A stretch of 5,133 nucleotides of DNA from Kiloniellales bacterium (GTDB lineage: Bacteria; Pseudomonadota; Alphaproteobacteria; Kiloniellales; JAKSDN01), in contig JAKSDN010000888.1 of the NCBI GenBank assembly GCA_022360075.1, positions 1-5,133 of the forward strand, in the 5' to 3' direction. Both the position numbers and the translations under genes were made by a program. Shown one piece after another: positions 1-5,133 of the stretch; the stretch's first letter is position 1; each line of letters starts with the position of its first letter. The notes beneath the pieces are model-generated. The model was given only the letters and a program-made list of their open reading frames with translations. It did no database searches and was not told the origin of the DNA.

Positions 1-1
1 C

Positions 2-832
2 CTCTACGGCGGACGAAACTTCGACGACGTGGTCTTGCCGGATGACATTCGGATTACGCCGCCGGGCGAGACCATTGCGCCGGACAAGGCCGCCTTCTCC
101 GGCGCCTGGGCGGGGGCCTGGACGGGGGTCCCCATGAACCATGTGCTCGTGGTCGAGGAGATCGACCTCGACCGGGCGCAGGTCATCTACGCCTTCGGCG
201 CGAATCCCTTTACAGCGGATGGCAAGGGCCTTTATCGGCGCCTCCCGGCTCTGTTCGTGGGCGGGGAGCTGCAAGTGGTCGAGCCGGAAGACCTTGGCGG
301 CTTCACCACCACCTACCGGCTGAACCCGAACGGCAGCCTGACCGTGACGACGGCCAAAAGCGAAACCGGCGAGTCCTACCAGACGACGCTCACCCGATGG
401 TCTGGCTTGGGCATCCGCCACGATGGCGGCACCGTGGGCGCCGTCGTGCGGGACCGCTGCCGCGATCTGGCGGCCGGAACCTCGACCGGCGGGTTCGGCG
501 CCAAAACCCCGGGCCGGGTCGGCGACACGCCCATCATCGGTGCGGGCACCTACGCCGACAACGAGACGGCGGCCATCTCCGCGACCGGCCATGGCGAGTT
601 CTTCATGCGCCACGTGGTCGCCTACGCCATCACGGCCGTCATGAGACACAAAGGCCTCTCCTTGGAGGCGGCGGCGACAGGCCTGATCGAGCGAGACCTG
701 GCCGACCGCGGCCTGCGCGGTGGCGTGATCGCCGTCGATAGGAACGGCACTGTCGCCATGCCCTACAACACGGAGGGCATGGTGCGCGGCGTCACGACCC
801 ACGAGGTTTCGCCGCGCGTCGACGTCTATTGA
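2..832 (+). CDS. Lipocalin-like domain fused to isoaspartyl peptidase/asparaginase beta subunit (5' end outside window)
   Basis: The frame is open from base 2, so the gene probably begins upstream; a GTG at 29 is the first in-window start and residues are counted from it. Residues 23-123 form a beta-rich module (paired FSGAWAGAW, then LVVEEID and VIYAFG strands) resembling lipocalin-like domains attached to alphaproteobacterial hydrolases. Residues 131-258 match the beta subunit of plant-type asparaginase/isoaspartyl peptidase, an Ntn hydrolase that cleaves itself before a threonine and hydrolyses beta-aspartyl peptides or asparagine. Nucleophile Thr135 (GTVGAV), Thr153, Arg163, Asp166, Thr186 and Gly187 match E. 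coli IaaA Thr179, Thr197, Arg207, Asp210, Thr230 and Gly231 at a constant offset of 44, so without gaps. The roughly 178-residue alpha subunit is absent. Arg141 and Arg145 replace the usual hydrophobic residue and turn glycine. Family assignment of the second half is firm. Whether the protein folds and works, or is a rearranged pseudogene, is open. Confidence 0.8.
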   Translation, partial: LYGGRNFDDVVLPDDIRITPPGETIAPDKAAFSGAWAGAWTGVPMNHVLVVEEIDLDRAQVIYAFGANPFTADGKGLYRRLPALFVGGELQVVEPEDLGGFTTTYRLNPNGSLTVTTAKSETGESYQTTLTRWSGLGIRHDGGTVGAVVRDRCRDLAAGTSTGGFGAKTPGRVGDTPIIGAGTYADNETAAISATGHGEFFMRHVVAYAITAVMRHKGLSLEAAATGLIERDLADRGLRGGVIAVDRNGTVAMPYNTEGMVRGVTTHEVSPRVDVY

Positions 833-979
833 AAGTTTCTGCTGTCGCGTTCTGATTTTTCGCTTCTGGCTACTCCTCGGGGTTCATCGACGGTGAGACT
901 ACCCCTCAGAGCTGACGCGGAGACGGATGGCGTTGAGGCTCGCTCGTGACCCATATGCGACATCCGACCTATCGTGCCA
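833..979. other. Non-coding convergent spacer
   Basis: These 147 bases separate the 3' ends of two convergent genes. I see no ORF with recognisable content. The only inverted repeat noticed is GGGGT (879-883) with ACCCC (901-905), five base pairs around a 17-base loop and without a following T-run, so it is not a convincing terminator for either gene. GC content is intermediate between the flanking hydrolase gene and the cyclase gene, which fits a junction zone. Confidence 0.6.
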
Positions 980-3900
980 TCACTGTAAACCAACTAGCAA
1001 ATCATCGGCTCTTTGAAGGTCCGGCATCCCTTCTCCTTCTGAGAATTGGGCGCGTAACGGCGCGAGCCATTCGCGAGCTTTAGTTCGCTCCCCAGCATCA
1101 GCCCACAGCATCGCCAGATCACACATCGCACGCAGCTCGAGTGACAGGGCCTGCTGGTCACGGGCAATATCCAGTGCTTGCAGGAGGTCACGCTGAGCTT
1201 CGCCAGCCAAATCCGATCCGTTTCGCAGGCAGGCCAACGCACGTAGACGATGAAGGTCAGCCGCAAAGGGCATGTCGCCGCTTTCAGCAAGGATCGAAAA
1301 TGCCTTAGAAAATAGACGATCCGCATCGTTATGGTGGCCGGATTTTGACTGGATATCGGCGGCCAGACCCAAATGAAATGCTTCAAGCCGTCCCGCCCCG
1401 ATCCGTCGCGCATTTTCTAAGCCAGTCGTCAATTGGTCGATGCCGTCGCTTGGGTCATGCTGATAAAGCGCCCAGCCCAAGTAAATTCGACCCCAGGCAT
1501 TCCAAAGAGCAAGAGATTTTTCTTCGGCAAGGTCAAGAGCCTCCTGTGCGGCTTTCTTGACGCGATCCACATTGCCCAGCCAAATGTTTGTCAAACAAAT
1601 ACCGTAACACAACGAAAGGCCGATCGTATTGGGATGATCGATTTCTCGTGCCCACGTCAGCGAGCTTTCTGCTGCGGACCGAGCCTGCTCAAGCAATCCC
1701 AGATGCCATAGATTCCAAGCCTTGTAGTTCGTCGCTGCCGCTCTGGGATCATGTCCATATCGCAGAGCGAGATTGCGATGGCGTTTGTCGTCGTAAATCC
1801 CCAGCGCCTTCTCTACCAAGTCAAGGGATTGATGAAATTCCGCCACATGGAAGCGTTCGAGCGCAAGCACTCGTGCGGACACGCACTTGGCACCATCGTC
1901 GTGTCCGGACGCGACAACATCGGCAAGTCGATCAGCCAGGTTTGCAGACGGCTGGTTGCCAATATAGCGACTCGCCCACAGGCCAAATAAGGAAGGTACC
2001 AGCAATTCAACCTCGCCAATGGTTTCGGCAAGCTTCAGGGCGCGCTCGAATGTATTCAACGTCGCCGGTGCTTGGTATCCAAGATTTGCGATAAAGGCTT
2101 GGCCAAGTTCGACCTGAAACTCAAGTTCACGGCGCTTCCAATCGAGATCGTCGCCGAAACTCTGAATCAGGTTGATCGCCGAATTGTAACCCGCGATCGC
2201 TTCCTTGTAGGCGGGACGGTTCATAGCCTGGGCGCCTGCGGTTGCCCAGTGATCGATGGCTTTCTCCAACATGCCGGCGGCCTCTGCGTGTCGGGCGAGA
2301 ACTTCCGGTGTGACACCTTCTTGCCGCTCCAAATTATCCACCAGCTTGCTGTGGAGTTCTTGTCGGCGACGCTTCAACAGACTTTCATAAGCAGCATCGC
2401 GCACCAATGCATGTTTGAAGATGAACCCGCCGGTGGTCGTTGATCTGCGTCGGAAGACAAGCTCGGCTGCGATGAGCCGATCCAAGGCAGATGTCAATTC
2501 CGCTTCCGTCCTCTCGACGATTTGGGCAAGCAAGGAAAAGTCAAACTCCCGGCCGATGCAAGCGGCGGCCTGCGCTACTTCCTTAACATCAGGGGACCTA
2601 TCCAGCCGTGACATGAGAGAATCATGCAAGGACGCTGGAATACTGGTTTCGCCAGTCTCAAGAACCGCCTTTGTCAGTTCCTCGACAAAAAGAGGAACGC
2701 CATCAGTGCGGGCAATTATCGTGTCGATCGTGTCCTGAGGCAGCTTTTCGCCGCCTACCAGGGAGACGATTTCCTGCAACCCGAGGCGTCCAAGACGATT
2801 GAGCGTGAGCCGCGTGACATGGGGATGTGCCGCCAATTCGGGCTGGTTATCCGGTCGGCTGGTCAACAACAGCATTACGGCAGCATCCATGACCACATCG
2901 AGGCCCTGTTCGATCATCTCCAGAGTCGTCGGATCTATCCAATGCGCATCTTCGAGAACCACCAACACTGGTTGGCGCGCGGCCAGTCCAGTGAGTTGTT
3001 TAATGAGCGTCTCCAATGTCTTGGCCCGCCGCACCTGGGGCGTAAGATCGAGACGGCTGTATCGAGGTGTCTCACTCAATCCAACCAGCTCCGCCAAGAG
3101 TGCTAAATCTTGCCTGGAAGCGTCCGCAGCCGCCAAGAGCTGCTCCAGTTTTTGCAATTGTGCGGTTGGATCGTCCGAGGATGTAAGGCCAGCAGCATGG
3201 CGCAGCTGTTGGATGACTGGCCAAAAGGCGCTGCCCGCATGAAACGGAGAACATTGATAGTGAATGCGGATATATGATTGATCTGCCAGGCCATCGATCA
3301 AGCCACGAACTATGCGGGATTTGCCGATGCCAGCCTCACCGACAAGAAGCACGCCTTGACCTTCACCGCCTTGCACTTGAGCCCAGCGCTCCTGAAGCAG
3401 TGCCAACTCCTGGTCTCGCCCAACCATGGGCAATACCTCGGCGCTTCTTGCCTCAAAGCGGCTTTCCCCTGAGCGCTGGCCAATGACACGGAACACAGCA
3501 ACGGGTTTGGCGATGCCTGCGAGCGTTTTTTCACCCAAAGGAGTATAGTCAAAAAGCCTTCCCGCTAATTCCTGGGAAGACTTTGAGATGATAACTGAAT
3601 TTGGCTCTGCCAATTCCTGAAGTCGCGCAGCTAGGTTTGGTGTCTCACCCGTCACGGCGGCCTCCTGCGCGGCACCCTCGCCGACAATATCGCCGACCAC
3701 GACAGGACCCGTGGCGACACCGATACGAACTTTCAGTGGTTCTGTCTCGCCGTCTGGAAGTTTGATGTCAGGTACTGCGTCGGCCAAGCCAAGCCCGGCA
3801 CTAAGCGCTCGCTCGGCATCATTCTCATGACCGCGTGGCCAGCCAAAGTAGGCCAGGATCCCATCACCCATGAACTTGGCAACATAACCATCATAGCGGG

Positions 3901-4273
3901 CAATGATGCCTGCGCAGATATCCTGATATGCCCGGATCGTTTCGCGATAGTCTTCCGGATCGAGACGGGTTGAGAGCGCCGTAGAGCCCGCAAGGTCACA
4001 GAACATCACGGTAAGTTGGCGCCTTTCAGCGATCGGATGAAGTTCCGTGGATTGGTCAGCACTATCACCCAGTGCGGTCGCTTCAGGTTCGTCAGATTCC
4101 TCGGACCGGAGTGCCTTCAGTATCCGGCGCCGCGGACCTAGGGGCAGCCCGATGTCCTTCAGGTCTTCGTCGGTCAGCTCAGGCAGATCGGACAGTTCGA
4201 CTTCGTTGTCGGAGAAGTTCGAGGCGAATTTGCCCAGCCCCAACTTTTCTAGCCATCCAACTAAATCTGCCAT
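980..4273 (-). CDS. SAM domain / class III adenylate-guanylate cyclase / STAND ATPase / TPR protein
   Basis: Complete 1097-residue soluble signalling protein with no signal peptide or membrane segment. Residues 1-57 are a SAM protein-interaction domain. Residues 83-265 are a class III cyclase homology domain expected to make cyclic AMP (or GMP) from the triphosphate with two metal ions: metal-binding Asp93 (FCDLAGST) and Asp137 (KFMGDG), adenine-side Lys133, and transition-state Asn213 and Arg217 (TPNLAAR) are present. The second base-selecting position, seven residues before Asn213, is Ala206 rather than Asp or Thr. Residues 283-480 are a P-loop ATPase with Walker A GEAGIGKS (312-319), Walker B VLVVLEDAHW (436-445) and a LLLTSRP strand (468-474); a winged-helix-like segment follows. 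Residues about 660-1090 are helical TPR-like repeats. The layout resembles soluble adenylyl cyclase, where ATPase and repeats are thought to control the cyclase. The start is supported by AAGGA five bases upstream and by the intact SAM domain beginning there. GC is clearly lower than in the neighbours. The physiological signal is unknown. Confidence 0.93.
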   Translation of the reverse strand: MADLVGWLEKLGLGKFASNFSDNEVELSDLPELTDEDLKDIGLPLGPRRRILKALRSEESDEPEATALGDSADQSTELHPIAERRQLTVMFCDLAGSTALSTRLDPEDYRETIRAYQDICAGIIARYDGYVAKFMGDGILAYFGWPRGHENDAERALSAGLGLADAVPDIKLPDGETEPLKVRIGVATGPVVVGDIVGEGAAQEAAVTGETPNLAARLQELAEPNSVIISKSSQELAGRLFDYTPLGEKTLAGIAKPVAVFRVIGQRSGESRFEARSAEVLPMVGRDQELALLQERWAQVQGGEGQGVLLVGEAGIGKSRIVRGLIDGLADQSYIRIHYQCSPFHAGSAFWPVIQQLRHAAGLTSSDDPTAQLQKLEQLLAAADASRQDLALLAELVGLSETPRYSRLDLTPQVRRAKTLETLIKQLTGLAARQPVLVVLEDAHWIDPTTLEMIEQGLDVVMDAAVMLLLTSRPDNQPELAAHPHVTRLTLNRLGRLGLQEIVSLVGGEKLPQDTIDTIIARTDGVPLFVEELTKAVLETGETSIPASLHDSLMSRLDRSPDVKEVAQAAACIGREFDFSLLAQIVERTEAELTSALDRLIAAELVFRRRSTTTGGFIFKHALVRDAAYESLLKRRRQELHSKLVDNLERQEGVTPEVLARHAEAAGMLEKAIDHWATAGAQAMNRPAYKEAIAGYNSAINLIQSFGDDLDWKRRELEFQVELGQAFIANLGYQAPATLNTFERALKLAETIGEVELLVPSLFGLWASRYIGNQPSANLADRLADVVASGHDDGAKCVSARVLALERFHVAEFHQSLDLVEKALGIYDDKRHRNLALRYGHDPRAAATNYKAWNLWHLGLLEQARSAAESSLTWAREIDHPNTIGLSLCYGICLTNIWLGNVDRVKKAAQEALDLAEEKSLALWNAWGRIYLGWALYQHDPSDGIDQLTTGLENARRIGAGRLEAFHLGLAADIQSKSGHHNDADRLFSKAFSILAESGDMPFAADLHRLRALACLRNGSDLAGEAQRDLLQALDIARDQQALSLELRAMCDLAMLWADAGERTKAREWLAPLRAQFSEGEGMPDLQRADDLLVGLQ

Positions 4274-4278
4274 AACCG

Positions 4279-4283
4279 TCCTT
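4279..4283 (-). promoter_or_regulatory. Ribosome binding site of the cyclase gene
   Basis: On the minus strand the sequence GAAGGACGGTT directly precedes the ATG. AAGGA lies five bases before the start codon, a good Shine-Dalgarno match and spacing, and it fixes the start at the first residue of the SAM domain. Confidence 0.7.
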
Positions 4284-4325
4284 CGCAGTCAGGCAGTCTA
4301 TCCACGTGCAACGCGCGCTGGAAGT

Positions 4326-4347
4326 ATCAACAAACAGGTCTGTTGAT
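4326..4347. promoter_or_regulatory. Perfect 7-bp inverted repeat, possible operator
   Basis: ATCAACA (4326-4332) and TGTTGAT (4341-4347) are exact reverse complements separated by eight bases. The 22-bp palindrome lies 53-74 bases before the cyclase ATG, where a promoter would be expected, and sits in a locally AT-richer patch. Dyads of this size typically bind a dimeric repressor or activator. I could not place convincing -35/-10 boxes, so the regulatory role is inferred from position and symmetry only. Confidence 0.35.
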
Positions 4348-4363
4348 GGCTAGGAAGGCCCTA

Positions 4364-4400
4364 TCGGGGAGGCCGCCGTCAGCGGCGGGAATATCCCCGA
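4364..4400 (-). terminator. Two-tier GC-rich hairpin, possible terminator of the DUF6152/DUF6644 pair
   Basis: Outer arms TCGGGGA (4364-4370) and TCCCCGA (4394-4400) pair perfectly over seven bases. Inside them CCGCCG (4373-4378) and CGGCGG (4383-4388) pair over six bases with a four-base loop. The structure begins 65 bases past the stop of the minus-strand membrane protein gene. No T-run follows, so it would be a poor classical rho-independent terminator; an mRNA-stabilising hairpin or an operator is also possible. Confidence 0.4.
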
Positions 4401-4465
4401 CTGCGGAAGTTCGAGCCCTAAGATGCGCTTTAGACCGGACCGAGATGTGTATTCCACCGAGGCCC

Positions 4466-4936
4466 TCAGTCGACGGCGAAGGCGATCATGCGGCCGCAAA
4501 ACAGGGCGCCGATCCATGAGGTCAGGGAAACGATGGCGTGAGCCACGAGGCGGGCATCGCCTGCCGACTCGAGCAGATATCCATGCGCGCGATGGACCGT
4601 GACGGCCGAGAGGATCCCGAGCGCCGCGAGGACGAGCTTCGCCTGCAGGAAGCCGACGCCCGCATACTCCCGCGCCCGGACCGAGAACAGGAGGAGGCCG
4701 GCCGCGACGGCGAGCGTGAGGCCCGTAGCGGCGACCGGCGATAAGACGCGCACCAGCGACTCGCGCGGGATGCTGCGCCATAAGCCGAGGAAACGGAGTT
4801 GGAGCGGGACGATCGCTCCGATCAGCAGCGCGATCCCGAGGATGTGCGTCGCGTTCGTGACGGCGTAGCCCCAACGCGAGACGCGCAGTGTCTGCGCGAT
4901 CGCGATGTTCTCGACCGCGACGAAAAACGCATCCAC
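4466..4936 (-). CDS. Four-helix membrane protein, DUF6644/CopD-like
   Basis: Complete 156-residue inner-membrane protein of unknown function. Hydrophobic segments lie at about residues 23-48, 64-84, 94-115 and 131-153, joined by short Arg-rich loops. His31, in the ATHILGIALLIG motif of the first helix, and His115, at the end of the third, recall the histidines of DUF6644/DUF2214 and CopD-type four-helix proteins; a haem or metal role is only inferred. The start is GTG: the in-frame TGA of the upstream gene lies two codons before it, so no longer version exists. No good Shine-Dalgarno sequence precedes it, which suggests translational coupling with the upstream gene, three bases away. A 174-residue ORF in another frame of the same strand is a high-GC shadow. 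The gene and membrane topology are secure; the family name is recalled and not searched. Confidence 0.8.
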   Translation of the reverse strand: MDAFFVAVENIAIAQTLRVSRWGYAVTNATHILGIALLIGAIVPLQLRFLGLWRSIPRESLVRVLSPVAATGLTLAVAAGLLLFSVRAREYAGVGFLQAKLVLAALGILSAVTVHRAHGYLLESAGDARLVAHAIVSLTSWIGALFCGRMIAFAVD

Positions 4937-4939
4937 GGA

Positions 4940-5133
4940 TCAGTCACGATTGGGATAGAGGTCGTACTCCCGCTCGTCGAGAAAGAGCCTTTCAACCTTC
5001 ATGCGCCGCTCTGAGGTATCCGCCGAGGGCTCGCCGATCGCGCGGATCTCAACGCCTTCCGCAAGGTCGCCGTCCTTCAGGCCGGCGCGCTCGTTGCGCC
5101 AGGGCTGACCGACCTCGAGGGTCCAGACCTCGC
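4940..5133 (-). CDS. DUF6152-like protein, C-terminal part (5' end outside window)
   Basis: The last 63 codons of a gene that enters from the right edge and stops at TGA 4940-4942. The visible part begins EVWTLEVG and ends YDLYPNRD. It has the pattern of the C-terminal half of DUF6152-type small secreted proteins: a W-T-L-E strand, a region reading LKDGDLAEG where the family has its conserved turn about the effective polarity of the fold, an ERRMKVERL strand, then a Y-DLYP end. The N-terminal signal peptide and His-rich start typical of such proteins would lie outside the window and cannot be checked. It is three bases from the downstream membrane protein gene and in the same frame, so the two are almost certainly co-transcribed. 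Function is unknown; the family call is from pattern memory. Confidence 0.6.
   Translation of the reverse strand, partial: EVWTLEVGQPWRNERAGLKDGDLAEGVEIRAIGEPSADTSERRMKVERLFLDEREYDLYPNRD

Noticed and set aside
397..741. 114-codon plus-strand frame inside the asparaginase region
   Set aside because: Arg/His/Gly-rich shadow in another frame; the frame with the conserved asparaginase residues is the real one.
879..905. GGGGT/ACCCC inverted repeat in the convergent spacer as a bidirectional terminator
   Set aside because: Only five base pairs around a 17-base loop, flanking mismatches and no adjacent T-run; too weak to call.
945..970. Segment GTGACCCATATGCGACATCC, reminiscent of a dispersed intergenic motif in alphaproteobacterial genomes
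   Set aside because: The resemblance is from memory only, there is one copy in the window, and it cannot be tested without the genome.
1588..2094. 168-codon and other plus-strand frames opposite the cyclase gene
   Set aside because: They lie wholly antisense to the TPR region of an intact 1097-codon gene and show no recognisable domain.
4300..4330. Candidate sigma-70 -35/-10 boxes before the cyclase gene (TTGATA, TTGCAC and GATAGA on the minus strand)
   Set aside because: No pair has both a good match and 16-18 base spacing.
4350..4874. 174-codon open frame on the minus strand overlapping the membrane protein gene
   Set aside because: It is Arg/Pro-rich out-of-frame translation of high-GC DNA. 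The overlapping 156-codon frame has clear membrane helices and a coupled start, so this one is a shadow.

Overview
The window looks like a high-GC alphaproteobacterial chromosome segment, most likely Hyphomicrobiales/Bradyrhizobium-like or Rhodospirillales-like. This is inferred from gene families and base composition only. It holds four protein-coding regions, two of them cut by the window edges, and I see no RNA genes, CRISPR arrays or insertion sequences.

Left (2-832, + strand): the 3' part of a composite ORF. Its first half resembles a small beta-rich lipocalin-like domain. Its second half is the catalytic beta subunit of an isoaspartyl peptidase/plant-type asparaginase, aligned gaplessly with the E. 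coli enzyme and with all core active-site residues. The alpha subunit that normally precedes the nucleophilic threonine is missing and the lipocalin-like domain stands in its place. This is the most unusual object in the window. It may be a real fusion or a deletion chimera on its way to decay. Bases 833-979 are a non-coding convergent spacer.

Centre (980-4273, - strand): a complete 1097-residue signalling protein with SAM domain, class III nucleotide cyclase domain, STAND/AAA-type ATPase and a long TPR-like helical tail. The layout resembles that of soluble adenylyl cyclase with a SAM domain added. The gene samples at roughly 43-53% GC, against about 67-78% in samples of the flanking genes, so it looks like acquired DNA. 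Its 5' region has a clear AAGGA ribosome binding site and a 22-bp perfect inverted repeat that could be an operator.

Right (4466-5133, - strand): a tightly coupled gene pair. The upstream member, cut by the window edge, looks like a DUF6152-type periplasmic protein. The downstream member is a four-helix membrane protein of DUF6644/CopD-like appearance that starts at a GTG three bases after its neighbour's stop. A strong two-tier hairpin (4364-4400) lies between this pair and the cyclase gene and may end the pair's transcript.

The three units do not form an obvious joint pathway. I read the window as ordinary chromosome carrying an inserted signalling gene next to a rearranged hydrolase gene.
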